A stretch of DNA of 64,000 nucleotides from JAHEKB01 sp049115575 (lineage in GTDB: Bacteria > Bacteroidota > Bacteroidia > NS11-12g > UBA9320): positions 620,001 to 684,000 of the forward strand of contig JAGDZU010000002.1 of the NCBI GenBank assembly GCA_049115575.1. The letters run 5' to 3'. A program made the position numbers and the translations under genes. This document shows positions 25,927 to 34,061 of this stretch, piece by piece (position 1 is the stretch's first letter; each line of letters opens with the position of its first letter). The notes under the pieces were generated by a model. It was not told the DNA's origin and did no database searches. It saw only the letters and a list, made by a program, of their open reading frames with translations.

Positions 25927-26886
25927 ATGAAGATAAGCAAGGAAGTAAAAGTTGGAGTTTTAGCAACCATGGCCATTGCCATGTTTGTTATAGGCTTTAA
26001 TTATCTGAAAGGACAGAACATATTTACTTCATCTAATAACTACTATGGTGTGTACAAGAAAATTGATGGATTATTTGAATCCAATCCGGTTCTTGTAAAT
26101 GGTTATAAGGTAGGGCATGTGAGTGAGGTGAGTATGGATAACAAGACTTTGGAATTAACCGTAGAGATTTCAGTTCCAGTAGACATACATGTTCCCTTGA
26201 ATTCCAAAATGAGAATCGTGAATAATGATATGATTGGTTCCAAAGCCATTGAACTAATTTTGGGAGACACCAATGTCTTGGCAAAAGACGGCGCTGTTTT
26301 GATTTCGGAGCAAGATGCGGGAATTACTGAAGCAATAAGCAGTGTGCTCACACCTCTTAGTCAAAGTATAAATAGGGTAATAGGAGATATTGACACAGCA
26401 GTGTCTGGTGCTGATTTGGAAACTACCTTAACAGATGCTTCTTTAGCTTTAAGATCATTTAAAGAAACCGCAGATAAGTTAAATAGAATGTTAGATGGCA
26501 AAGACGAACAATTTGATCAGATATTTCTAAATGTAGAGAAAACCACATCTGATTTAAAAGGTTTGGCACCTAAGATAGACAGCATTGCATCTCAACTAGA
26601 AAGAACAAGTTCTTCTATTGCAAAAATTGAAATTGCAGAGACGGTTGAAGAGATAAATAAATTGGTTTTGGAGTTGAATAAAACAACATTAGCAATTAAC
26701 AATGGAGAAGGGAGCTTGGGTAAATTATTGAACGAGGATGAGCTCTATGAACATTTAGACGCTACGATTGTTCAATTAAAAAGTTTGTTGGAAGACATTG
26801 AAAAATATCCAAGTAGATATACTGGAATTACCAAAGGCCAACGCAAAAGAGCTGATAAAGAGAAGGATAAAGACGAGACAAATTAA
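25927..26886 (+). CDS. MCE/MlaD-family lipid transport substrate-binding protein
   Basis: A 319-residue protein with one N-terminal membrane span (residues 9-29) and an MCE domain (about 38-115: YYGVYKKIDGLFESNPVLVNGYKVGHVSEV, through MIGSKAIELILG). The rest is helical with coiled-coil character (about 130-290) and a lysine-rich end. MlaD-type proteins form hexameric rings that carry phospholipids between inner and outer membrane. The partner ATPase and permease genes are not in the window. It is divergent from lptD, so the shared 220-bp region may drive two envelope-lipid genes. Confidence 0.88.
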   Translation: MKISKEVKVGVLATMAIAMFVIGFNYLKGQNIFTSSNNYYGVYKKIDGLFESNPVLVNGYKVGHVSEVSMDNKTLELTVEISVPVDIHVPLNSKMRIVNNDMIGSKAIELILGDTNVLAKDGAVLISEQDAGITEAISSVLTPLSQSINRVIGDIDTAVSGADLETTLTDASLALRSFKETADKLNRMLDGKDEQFDQIFLNVEKTTSDLKGLAPKIDSIASQLERTSSSIAKIEIAETVEEINKLVLELNKTTLAINNGEGSLGKLLNEDELYEHLDATIVQLKSLLEDIEKYPSRYTGITKGQRKRADKEKDKDETN

Positions 26887-26958
26887 TGACCCAAGTCTCA
26901 CAATAAATATTGGTTATAGTTGTTTATACATTTATAGTTAACAAAAACTTAACAGTCG

Positions 26959-26989
26959 TTTGTGATAATCAAAAAATGGATTATTCTTG
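26959..26989 (+). promoter_or_regulatory. Complete promoter (-33 TTTG, 19 bp, -7 TATTCTTG) for a short transcript
   Basis: TTTG at 26959-26962 is followed after exactly 19 bases by TATTCTTG at 26982-26989 (one mismatch to TAnnTTTG). The spacing equals that of the gltA promoter in this window. A strong terminator lies about 50 bases downstream, before any gene. Confidence 0.6.
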
Positions 26990-26994
26990 CGGCA

Positions 26995-27068
26995 TCAATC
27001 CCTTAGAAAAGTAAATCTTTTAGTAATAATAAGGTTAGGGAAAAGCGGACACTGTCCGCTTTTTTTTT
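26995..27068 (+). ncRNA. Candidate small RNA of about 70-75 nt
   Basis: The segment from the predicted start near 26995 to the T-tract at 27061-27069 has its own promoter and a strong intrinsic terminator, and lacks a convincing frame. It can form an outer pairing of CCTTA (27001-27005) with TAAGG (27030-27034) around a small AAAAG/CTTTT hairpin, followed by the terminator stem. It could be a small regulatory RNA, or a leader that attenuates the cytochrome gene starting at 27095. No named RNA family is recognised. Confidence 0.4.
27041..27068 (+). terminator. Strong intrinsic terminator
   Basis: Ten-pair stem (AAAAGCGGAC, loop ACT, GTCCGCTTTT) followed by a run of T. It lies 154 bases after the MCE-family gene and 26 bases before the cytochrome c ATG. 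Confidence 0.85.
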
Positions 27069-27094
27069 GCTCACTTTTGCGTATTTTCGATTTC

Positions 27095-27421
27095 ATGAAA
27101 ATCATTAGTTCAATTATTGTCCTTTTAGTTTTGGTTGCATGTGGTACTTCTAAAGTTGTACCTACCATGGAACAAGAATATGAAATGGCATCTAAAGTTG
27201 ACCCAGACTTAAGTTTGGATCAATTCAAAGAAGGAAAAGAAATCTATTCTACTTATTGTACCAAATGCCATGGGTTAAAAGCACATGATGTTTTGGATGT
27301 TGCCGGATGGCAGAAAATTGTACCACCTATGGTAGATAAGGTGAACAAACATGAAGCTAAAATAAATCCAGAACAACAAGCAATGCTTCTCAGGTATTTA
27401 TTAAGTATGGCTCCGCGTTAA
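27095..27421 (+). CDS. Lipid-anchored single-heme cytochrome c
   Basis: A 108-residue lipoprotein starting at ATG 27095. Its signal ends in the lipobox LVAC (Cys16), and a c-type heme motif CTKCH lies at residues 55-59 after KEGKEIYSTY. An axial methionine could be the one in VPPMVDK. It would carry electrons at the periplasmic face of a membrane. A longer frame begins at 26987 but would place the terminator inside the coding region and bury the signal peptide, so I reject it. It overlaps pyrD tail to tail by four bases. The redox partner is unknown. Confidence 0.85.
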   Translation: MKIISSIIVLLVLVACGTSKVVPTMEQEYEMASKVDPDLSLDQFKEGKEIYSTYCTKCHGLKAHDVLDVAGWQKIVPPMVDKVNKHEAKINPEQQAMLLRYLLSMAPR

Positions 27422-28428
27422 AGCTGGGCTAGTTTTTTTATCAAGGAAGGGCCACTATAAATAAATCCGGTGTATACCTCCAATAGGTTTGCCCCGGCAT
27501 CTAATTTACTTTGACCATCTTCTGTAGTGTGTATTCCACCTACACCAATAATGGTCATGTTTGATTTACTTCGGATATGTTTCACAAATGAGTTAGAAAC
27601 TTGTAGGACGGGTGCTCCACTTAAACCTCCATCTCCAATATCACTTAATGTTCTGGCTGTAGTAAATTGGAGCAGTGTTCTATCTACGCTGGTGTTAGTA
27701 GCAACTATACCTTCAAATCCTAGTTCTTCTTGCAATTCAATAATCTGATCCAAATGCTCAAAAGGCATGTCTGGAGCAATCTTTAGATATAATGGTTTGT
27801 AGATGTCTTCAGAATTTCTGTACTCCACCAATGGTGCGAGTATCTTGCGGAGAGGCCCTTTCTCTTGTAACTCTCTTAGATTAGGTGTATTGGGTGAACT
27901 CACATTAACAACAAAGAAATCTCCTAGTTCATAAAGTGATTTATAGCAATAAATATAGTCCTCAAAGGCTTTCTCATTAGGTGTAAGTTTATTCTTACCT
28001 ATGTTTAATCCAATGAGCATATCGCTGGCTTTATTTTTCTTTCTAAAAGTCTCCAACCGCCCTTTGAGAGCTTTAACCCCTTCGTTATTAAAACCCATTC
28101 TGTTGATTAAAGCTTGATCGTGCTTTAATCTGAATAATCTTGGTTTGGGGTTTCCTCCTTGTGGTCTTGGAGTAACTGTTCCAATCTCAACAAATCCAAA
28201 ATTCAATGCATTCAGTTGCTCAATAAACTTTCCGTCTTTATCAAACCCTGCCGCCATGCCTACTCTATTCTTATAATTTAGCCCATCTAGTTTCAGACGA
28301 TTGTTGTCAAATTGGTATTGATTGGCCAAACCAGGGATGTTAAGTGCCCATTTGAACATTCTCATTGTGAAGTAATGAGCGCGTTCCGGAGGGAGCAGAA
28401 ATAGGAACCAGCGGAGAACTTTGTACAT
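27418..28428 (-). CDS. pyrD: Dihydroorotate dehydrogenase (quinone), class 2
   Basis: Oxidises dihydroorotate to orotate in pyrimidine synthesis and passes electrons to quinone at the inner membrane. The N-terminal amphipathic segment (MYKVLRWFLFLLPPERAHYF) is the class 2 membrane and quinone contact. FMN-site signatures are GMAAGFDKDG, VEIGTVTPRPQGGNPKPRLF and VNVSSPNTPNLRELQ with the catalytic serine, and the C terminus has IGVGGIHTTEDGQSKLDAGA. It has 336 residues from ATG 28428; the longer frame to 28440 would start with TTG. It converges on the cytochrome c gene. Confidence 0.95.
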   Translation of the reverse strand: MYKVLRWFLFLLPPERAHYFTMRMFKWALNIPGLANQYQFDNNRLKLDGLNYKNRVGMAAGFDKDGKFIEQLNALNFGFVEIGTVTPRPQGGNPKPRLFRLKHDQALINRMGFNNEGVKALKGRLETFRKKNKASDMLIGLNIGKNKLTPNEKAFEDYIYCYKSLYELGDFFVVNVSSPNTPNLRELQEKGPLRKILAPLVEYRNSEDIYKPLYLKIAPDMPFEHLDQIIELQEELGFEGIVATNTSVDRTLLQFTTARTLSDIGDGGLSGAPVLQVSNSFVKHIRSKSNMTIIGVGGIHTTEDGQSKLDAGANLLEVYTGFIYSGPSLIKKLAQL

Positions 28429-28475
28429 AAGTTGAAGCAAAGGTTATTTAGAACAATTTTAATGTCCAAATTAAA

Positions 28476-28507
28476 TTTAGTCTAAAAGAAACAACAGTCT
28501 AATTTTG
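28476..28507 (+). promoter_or_regulatory. Probable sdh promoter
   Basis: TTTAG at 28476-28480 (an imperfect -33) and TAATTTTG at 28500-28507 (exact -7) are separated by 19 bases. Transcription would begin near 28513, 15 bases before the sdhC ATG. Confidence 0.5.
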
Positions 28508-28527
28508 CGGTCTAATTAAAGACTAAT

Positions 28528-29178
28528 ATGACTGGATCAAGTATTGGAAAAAAGATTGTAATGGCCTTATCAGGCCTCTTTCTTGTCTCCTTCTTGTTAT
28601 TGCATTTTGCTGTGAATTTTGTGTCTGTGTTTAGCCCGGATGCTTATAATGCCGCTTCTGAATTTATGGGTACAAACTTTTTAGTACAGTTTGTTATGCA
28701 ACCCATTTTAGTAATCGGTGTGATTGTTCATTTTGTGATGGGCATGTATTTAGAAGTGCAAAACAGAAGTGCCAGAAAAGTGAAGTACGCCAAATATAAA
28801 GGCAACGCTAATTCAAGCTGGATGTCTAGAAATATGATTTATTCAGGATTGGTAGTGCTATTGTTTCTGGCTGTTCACTTTGTAGATTTCTGGTTTCCAG
28901 AAATGCAATACAAATACATAGACAAGCTGAGTGATGCTCAGCGCTATTATCCAGAGTTGGTTGAAGAATTTCACAATCCTGTACGTGTAGGTGTTTATGT
29001 GCTCGCATTCATAGCACTTATATTACACTTGCTACACGGATTTCAATCATCATTCCAGTCGGTTGGTTTAAGCCATAAAAGGTATACACCTGTGTTGAAG
29101 ACACTAGGTGTACTATTTGCTTATATAGTACCTATCGGTTTTATTTTCATAGCACTCTTTCACCATTTTTCTCATTAA
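28528..29178 (+). CDS. sdhC: Succinate dehydrogenase cytochrome b558 subunit
   Basis: A 216-residue membrane subunit with five predicted spans, the pattern of the single large diheme anchor (b558 family, type B) that Bacteroidota use in place of separate SdhC and SdhD. Histidines placed near the spans (for example LLLHFAVNF, VHFVMGMY, LAVHFVDFW, LHLLHGFQ) can bind the hemes. It anchors SdhA/SdhB and passes electrons to menaquinone. It is the first gene of sdhCAB and lies three bases before sdhA. Confidence 0.93.
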   Translation: MTGSSIGKKIVMALSGLFLVSFLLLHFAVNFVSVFSPDAYNAASEFMGTNFLVQFVMQPILVIGVIVHFVMGMYLEVQNRSARKVKYAKYKGNANSSWMSRNMIYSGLVVLLFLAVHFVDFWFPEMQYKYIDKLSDAQRYYPELVEEFHNPVRVGVYVLAFIALILHLLHGFQSSFQSVGLSHKRYTPVLKTLGVLFAYIVPIGFIFIALFHHFSH

Positions 29179-29181
29179 GAC

Positions 29182-31185
29182 ATGGCAAGTTTAGATTCAA
29201 AAATCCCTGGAGGTCCAATTAAAGATAAGTGGACCACTTATAAAGACAAGATTAATTTGGTTAACCCCGCCAATAAGAGAAACATAGATGTTATTGTGGT
29301 GGGAACGGGTTTGGCAGGTGGTTCAGCTGCCGCAACCCTTGCCGAATTGGGCTATAATGTTAAGGCCTTCTGTTATCAAGATTCTCCCAGGCGAGCGCAC
29401 TCAATTGCTGCACAAGGTGGTATTAATGCCGCTAAGAATTATCAAGGCGATGGAGATTCTACTTACCGTTTATTCTATGATACAGTGAAAGGTGGAGATT
29501 ATAGATCTAGGGAGGCTAATGTGTACAGACTTGCTGAGGTATCTGCCAACATAATTGACCAATGTGTGGCTCAAGGTGTGCCTTTTGCTAGAGAATATGG
29601 TGGTTTATTAGATAACAGATCTTTTGGAGGAGTTCTTGTCTCCAGAACATTCTATGCTAAGGGGCAAACAGGACAACAACTTCTGCTTGGAGCATATTCT
29701 GCAATGAACAGACAGATTGCTAGAGGTAAAATCCAAATGTTCAATCGACATGAGATGCTAGATGTAGTTCTTGTGGATGGTAAAGCAAGAGGAATCATAG
29801 CCAGAAATTTGGTTACTGGAGAAATTGAAAGACATTCAGCACATGCTGTTGTCATTGGTTCAGGGGGATATGGAAATGCCTATTTCCTTTCTACCAATGC
29901 TATGGGTTCAAATGCCACAGCTGCGTGGAAGATTCACAAAAAGGGTGCCTATTTTGCAAACCCTTGTTATACACAGATTCACCCTACTTGTATTCCTAGA
30001 AGTGGTGATTACCAATCTAAACTGACTTTAATGTCTGAATCTTTGAGAAATGATGGTAGAATTTGGGTGCCGAAGGATTTGGAAGATGTAAAAGCTATAA
30101 GGGAAGGCAGATTAAAGCCCACAGAAATAGCGGAAGAAAACAGAGATTATTATTTGGAACGCAGATACCCCGCTTTCGGGAACTTGGTTCCTAGAGACGT
30201 GGCGTCAAGGGCAGCTAAAGAAAGATGTGATGCTGGTTATGGAGTGAATGCCACAGGCGAAGCTGTCTATCTCGATTTCAAAGCGGCAATAGAGCGTTAT
30301 GGAAAAGAGCAAGCAATGATTAAAGGTGAGCCCAATGCGAGCAAAGAAAGAATCATTGAATTGGGAGAAGGTGTTGTTGAGGCTAAATATGGGAACCTTT
30401 TCGAGATGTATGAAAAGATAGTTGATCAAAACCCATATAAAACTCCAATGATGATTTATCCAGCCGTTCATTATACCATGGGTGGTATTTGGGTAGATTA
30501 CAATCTTATGACTACCATTCCAGGTTGTTATGCTATAGGTGAAGCTAACTTCTCAGATCATGGTGCAAACAGACTTGGTGCTTCAGCACTTATGCAAGGA
30601 TTAGCAGATGGGTATTTTGTATTGCCATATACCATTGGAGATTATTTGGCAGATGATATTAGAACCGGGGAAATTTCAATTGACAGTCCTGAGTTTATAG
30701 AAGCGGAAAAAGAAGTGAAGGATAGAATTGAATTCTTAACTAGGAATAAAGGAAATCGCTCAGTAGATTATTACCATAAGAAGCTAGGCAAAATCATGTG
30801 GGATAAATGTGGTATGGCTAGAAATGTGGAAGGTCTAAAAGAAGCCATGGTTGAAATAAGAGAATTAAGAGAAGATTTCTGGAAGAATGTGAGCGTTCCA
30901 GGAGAGGCAAATGAACTTAATCCCGAGTTAGAGAAAGCGGGCAGAGTAGCTGACTTTTTGGAGTTAGGGGAGTTGTTCGCCAGAGATGCTTTAGAAAGAA
31001 ACGAAAGTTGTGGCGGTCACTTCAGAGAGGAATACCAAACAGAGGAGGGTGAAGCTAAAAGAGATGATGAGAATTTTACTTATGTGTCAGCATGGGAATA
31101 TAAAGGTGATCCTAAAGATGCAGAAATGCACAGAGAAGATCTAACCTTCAACGATATAGAACTTAAAACCAGAAGCTATAAATAG
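29182..31185 (+). CDS. sdhA: Succinate dehydrogenase/fumarate reductase flavoprotein subunit
   Basis: Catalytic subunit that oxidises succinate to fumarate. FAD-binding GTGLAGGSAAATLAELG lies near residue 41, and the FAD-linking histidine region is RRAHSIAAQGGINAAKN. The substrate-domain motif HYTMGGIWVDYN and the C-terminal Arg/His cluster (ESCGGHFREEYQTEEGEAKR) fit the Bacillus/Bacteroidota-type SdhA of about 640-670 residues. It has 667 residues, complete. It sits between sdhC and sdhB with gaps of 3 and 6 bases. Confidence 0.96.
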   Translation: MASLDSKIPGGPIKDKWTTYKDKINLVNPANKRNIDVIVVGTGLAGGSAAATLAELGYNVKAFCYQDSPRRAHSIAAQGGINAAKNYQGDGDSTYRLFYDTVKGGDYRSREANVYRLAEVSANIIDQCVAQGVPFAREYGGLLDNRSFGGVLVSRTFYAKGQTGQQLLLGAYSAMNRQIARGKIQMFNRHEMLDVVLVDGKARGIIARNLVTGEIERHSAHAVVIGSGGYGNAYFLSTNAMGSNATAAWKIHKKGAYFANPCYTQIHPTCIPRSGDYQSKLTLMSESLRNDGRIWVPKDLEDVKAIREGRLKPTEIAEENRDYYLERRYPAFGNLVPRDVASRAAKERCDAGYGVNATGEAVYLDFKAAIERYGKEQAMIKGEPNASKERIIELGEGVVEAKYGNLFEMYEKIVDQNPYKTPMMIYPAVHYTMGGIWVDYNLMTTIPGCYAIGEANFSDHGANRLGASALMQGLADGYFVLPYTIGDYLADDIRTGEISIDSPEFIEAEKEVKDRIEFLTRNKGNRSVDYYHKKLGKIMWDKCGMARNVEGLKEAMVEIRELREDFWKNVSVPGEANELNPELEKAGRVADFLELGELFARDALERNESCGGHFREEYQTEEGEAKRDDENFTYVSAWEYKGDPKDAEMHREDLTFNDIELKTRSYK

Positions 31186-31191
31186 GCAATT

Positions 31192-31938
31192 ATGAATTTG
31201 ACATTAAAAATCTGGAGACAGAAAGGAGCACAAGACAAAGGGAGAATGGTTGACTATAAGGTCAATGATATATCTGAACATATGTCATTCCTGGAAATGA
31301 TGGATGTGCTGAATGAGCAATTGATAAATCAAGGAGACGAGCCAGTTGCTTTTGATCATGACTGCCGAGAGGGAATTTGCGGAGCGTGTTCGTTGTTCAT
31401 AAATGGAGAAGCTCATGGTCCCAGCAAGGGAACAACTACTTGTCAGCTTCATATGAGGAGCTTTAATGACGGTGACACTATATATATAGAGCCATTTAGA
31501 GCTAAAGCTTTTCCTGTAATTAAAGACTTAGTGGTAGATAGAAGTTCATTTGAACGCATACAGCAAGCTGGTGGGTACATATCTGTAAATACTTCAGGAA
31601 ATACACAGGATGCTAATGCTTTACCTATCTCTAAAGAGAATGCAGATTTAGCTATGGATGCTGCAACTTGTATCGGTTGTGGTGCATGTGTTGCAACATG
31701 TAAGAATTCTTCTGCTATGCTTTTTGTAGGAGCCAAGGTATCACAATATGCGCTTCTTCCACAAGGCCAGGTTGAAGCCAAAGAAAGGGTGAGAAATATG
31801 GTTGCTCAAATGGATGAAGAAGGATTTGGCAATTGCACCAACACGGGGGCTTGTGAAGTGGAATGCCCAAAAGAAATTTCCCTAACCAATATAGCCCGTC
31901 TAAACCGCGAGTTTTTGAAAGCTAGCGTTCAAGAATAA
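31192..31938 (+). CDS. sdhB: Succinate dehydrogenase/fumarate reductase iron-sulfur subunit
   Basis: A 248-residue electron-transfer subunit. The N-terminal ferredoxin domain has CREGICGACSLF plus a later cysteine (TTTCQLH) for the [2Fe-2S] cluster. The C-terminal domain has CIGCGACVATCKN and CTNTGACEVECPKEI for the [4Fe-4S] and [3Fe-4S] clusters. It completes sdhCAB, and the ribE start follows its stop by one base. Confidence 0.96.
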   Translation: MNLTLKIWRQKGAQDKGRMVDYKVNDISEHMSFLEMMDVLNEQLINQGDEPVAFDHDCREGICGACSLFINGEAHGPSKGTTTCQLHMRSFNDGDTIYIEPFRAKAFPVIKDLVVDRSSFERIQQAGGYISVNTSGNTQDANALPISKENADLAMDAATCIGCGACVATCKNSSAMLFVGAKVSQYALLPQGQVEAKERVRNMVAQMDEEGFGNCTNTGACEVECPKEISLTNIARLNREFLKASVQE

Positions 31939-31939
31939 G

Positions 31940-32518
31940 ATGTTTTCCGGAATCGTAGAAGGCATGTCTTCAGTACTCAAGATTGAGCACGATGGGAGCA
32001 ATATGCACTTTCTGTTCTCTACGGAAATAGCAGACGAGCTTAAAGTAGATCAAAGCATCGCCCACAATGGCGTTTGTTTAACCATCACTTCTCTTAACAA
32101 AGACAGTTATAGTGTTACCGCCATTGACGAGACATTAAAACTAAGCAACTTGGGAAATCTTAAGGTAGGTGATAAAGTAAATACTGAAAGATGCCTGCGC
32201 TTATCAGATCGATTAGATGGTCATATAGTGCAAGGGCATGTGGATGGAACAGGTACAGTAAAGTCATTAGAAGATAAAGATGGGAGTTGGTCAATAACAA
32301 TTGAGCACCAATTGGATCATAGACTCATTTTACATAAAGGATCTATTACTGTAAATGGTGTAAGTTTAACTGTTGTTTCATGCTCAGATGGCGAATTTCA
32401 GATTGCCATTATTCCTTATACCTATGAAAACACCAATTTGCATACCTTAACAATGGGTGATTTGGTGAACTTGGAGTTAGACATTCTTGGCAAATACATT
32501 GCTAAACTTCAGGCTTAA
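31940..32518 (+). CDS. ribE: Riboflavin synthase alpha chain
   Basis: Makes riboflavin from two molecules of 6,7-dimethyl-8-ribityllumazine. The N terminus MFSGIVEGMSSV is diagnostic. The two homologous lumazine-binding halves are visible: SIAHNGVCLTITSL with RLDGHIVQGHVDGTG in the first, and SITVNGVSLTVVSC with QIAIIPYTYENTNL in the second. It has 192 residues, a normal size. It starts one base after sdhB; its product feeds the FAD of SdhA, which makes the operon functionally sensible. No RFN-type leader would be expected inside this operon, and none is seen. Confidence 0.95.
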   Translation: MFSGIVEGMSSVLKIEHDGSNMHFLFSTEIADELKVDQSIAHNGVCLTITSLNKDSYSVTAIDETLKLSNLGNLKVGDKVNTERCLRLSDRLDGHIVQGHVDGTGTVKSLEDKDGSWSITIEHQLDHRLILHKGSITVNGVSLTVVSCSDGEFQIAIIPYTYENTNLHTLTMGDLVNLELDILGKYIAKLQA

Positions 32519-33371
32519 AATGGCCCATTAGCTTTTTTCTTAAAGCTGCAGAATCATTTCCGAATTTCCTTGCAAAGAAATATGGAGAAGTAACTATTGC
32601 TTCAAAATCTTCTATTGCTAATTCCGCAGGGGATCCGCTATTGTTAACTTCCCATCTTATATACCTTATACCTTCTTGAATCTGCTGAGTAAATGAAGAA
32701 TCAGCTAGTAAAGTAGGGATATAGATTTCATCTGGAAACTTTGTAAATTTTAACCAATTGTAGAATTGAGGGTGCTGATTGGTATGGATATCAATGGATG
32801 TTAACGCATTTCTCGGCATACTCCACCAGGCCGAACCTAGATAGAGAGGAGGAAACTCTGCTGGCAGCCTTCTAGATATTCTCATTTTTTTTTGTCCGTT
32901 GATTATCCATTGATGAATTCTGCTATGTTTCCTCTGATCAATCCAATGATTCAAATGAAAATATGAATACCTATCTCTACCTCCATCATCCAGGTGTTTT
33001 GCTGGAAAAGCTTCATGCTGCATAAAGATTTGATTCTTATTTGCTTCTGAAAACTGTATTAAATTATCTAAGCTTTTACAAGGGAAATCTTGGCCACTCA
33101 GCATATGAAAATATTCCAATTCCGGGTTTTGTAAGGCTTGGTGAATGAGCTGCATATTGCTTTGAAGTATATTCCAGCTACTCCATTTAGGAACATGCTC
33201 AGTATTGATGTAGGTGATGTCTGGATGATGAATTATCTCAGTCCAATCGAGCTTGTTCAGCGATCGCTTGTCTATGTGCAAGTAGATTGAGAATTTTCCT
33301 TCAAAATAATTGATAAGATCCAGTAGGTGTTCTGGATTATTGTGGGCAGTTATGAGTACCCCTTGTTTCAA
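32502..33371 (-). CDS. GT14-type (core-2/I-branching-like) glycosyltransferase
   Basis: A 289-residue protein related to beta-1,6-N-acetylglucosaminyltransferases. The N terminus GVLITAHNNPEHLLDLINYF, then SIYLHIDKRS, FHMLSGQDFPCKSL and LYLGSAWWSMPRNAL follow the family's conserved order. Bacterial members probably decorate surface polysaccharide. There is no signal or membrane span, so it is cytoplasmic. Its ATG overlaps the yjdI stop by four bases, placing a glycosyltransferase at the end of an OsmC-YjdI operon. It overlaps the end of ribE by 17 bases in the opposite direction. Confidence 0.8.
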   Translation of the reverse strand: MKQGVLITAHNNPEHLLDLINYFEGKFSIYLHIDKRSLNKLDWTEIIHHPDITYINTEHVPKWSSWNILQSNMQLIHQALQNPELEYFHMLSGQDFPCKSLDNLIQFSEANKNQIFMQHEAFPAKHLDDGGRDRYSYFHLNHWIDQRKHSRIHQWIINGQKKMRISRRLPAEFPPLYLGSAWWSMPRNALTSIDIHTNQHPQFYNWLKFTKFPDEIYIPTLLADSSFTQQIQEGIRYIRWEVNNSGSPAELAIEDFEAIVTSPYFFARKFGNDSAALRKKLMGHFKPEV

Positions 33372-33592
33372 GCCTTGTTATTAAGATAGAAAGTCAGTGC
33401 CCCTGAAGGGCATTTTTTCACTTGTTCAATAATCTTATCTGTATCTGAGTTCTCCGGTTTAATCCATGGCCTTTCTCTTGGCTGGAAGACCTCAGGCAAT
33501 CCTCTAGCACAATTTCCCGAATGACTACATAGTTTAGATTGCCAAACAATGGTTACTTCTCCGTTGCTGTATTCCTTTTTTACATCTTTCAT
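33368..33592 (-). CDS. yjdI: YjdI-like mono-cluster iron-sulfur protein
   Basis: A 74-residue protein with CSHSGNCARGLPEVF near residue 22 and KKCPSGALTFYL near the C terminus. The cysteines and the 'PWIKP' segment fit the YjdI/Fer4_19 family of small [4Fe-4S] proteins. Genes of this family often neighbour OsmC-like or other stress genes. It overlaps osmC upstream and the glycosyltransferase downstream by four bases each, so all three are translated together. The role is likely electron transfer or sensing (inference). Confidence 0.82.
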   Translation of the reverse strand: MKDVKKEYSNGEVTIVWQSKLCSHSGNCARGLPEVFQPRERPWIKPENSDTDKIIEQVKKCPSGALTFYLNNKA

Positions 33593-34002
33593 ATAACATT
33601 GGTGTTTATTCTAATACTTCTAGATAACATTTTATGTATTGGGCATTTATGTGCGATCACGTTCATTCTTTCCATAGCCTTTTCATCTAGCTCCCCCTCA
33701 ATTTTTACGGTTAGATTCAAATGAGGATCTTCTTTGTCGTAGGCCGTTAAATAGTTTGTGTTCACTGTTATCTTATGGATTTTGTATTTTTTAATATCCG
33801 CATACATTTTAAGCGTAATGGTTATGCAGCTGGCTAAGCTAGATGCTAGCAATTGCTTAGGCGTCATGCCGGTATCCGTACCTCCATGATCTATTGGTTC
33901 ATCTGACTTAATAGTATGGTTTTTGTAGTTAATAGTTGTTTCATAATTGCTATTCTCTATGAAAGCTTCTATTTCCATTGTTTCGGGGTTCAATTCATCC
34001 AT
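33589..34002 (-). CDS. OsmC/Ohr-family peroxiredoxin-like protein
   Basis: A 137-residue OsmC-family protein. The peroxidatic and resolving cysteine positions are present: LLASSLASCITITLKMYA and AHKCPIHKML. The family GGTDTGMTPKQLLASSL segment supports the call. These enzymes reduce organic hydroperoxides with dithiols such as lipoate. It starts with ATG 34002 and leads a three-gene overlapping operon with yjdI and a GT14 glycosyltransferase. An inverted repeat lies 23 bases upstream (34025-34043). Confidence 0.88.
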   Translation of the reverse strand: MDELNPETMEIEAFIENSNYETTINYKNHTIKSDEPIDHGGTDTGMTPKQLLASSLASCITITLKMYADIKKYKIHKITVNTNYLTAYDKEDPHLNLTVKIEGELDEKAMERMNVIAHKCPIHKMLSRSIRINTNVI

Positions 34003-34024
34003 TTCGCAAGATCTTTATACATTC

Positions 34025-34043
34025 TTGTGCAAGTTAAGCACAA
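34025..34043. promoter_or_regulatory. Inverted repeat TTGTGC-N7-GCACAA upstream of osmC
   Basis: A perfect 6-bp inverted repeat with a 7-base spacer in the 59-bp gap between the acyl-ligase gene and the osmC operon. It could be a regulator site; the half-site resembles CRP/FNR-type sites, though the spacer differs. It lacks a T-tract, so it is not a normal terminator. Confidence 0.35.
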
Positions 34044-34061
34044 TCTCAAAATATTTCTTAA

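Noticed and set aside
26987..27094. N-terminal extension of the cytochrome c frame
   Set aside because: It would contain a strong intrinsic terminator and place 36 residues before a clear lipoprotein signal that starts at ATG 27095.
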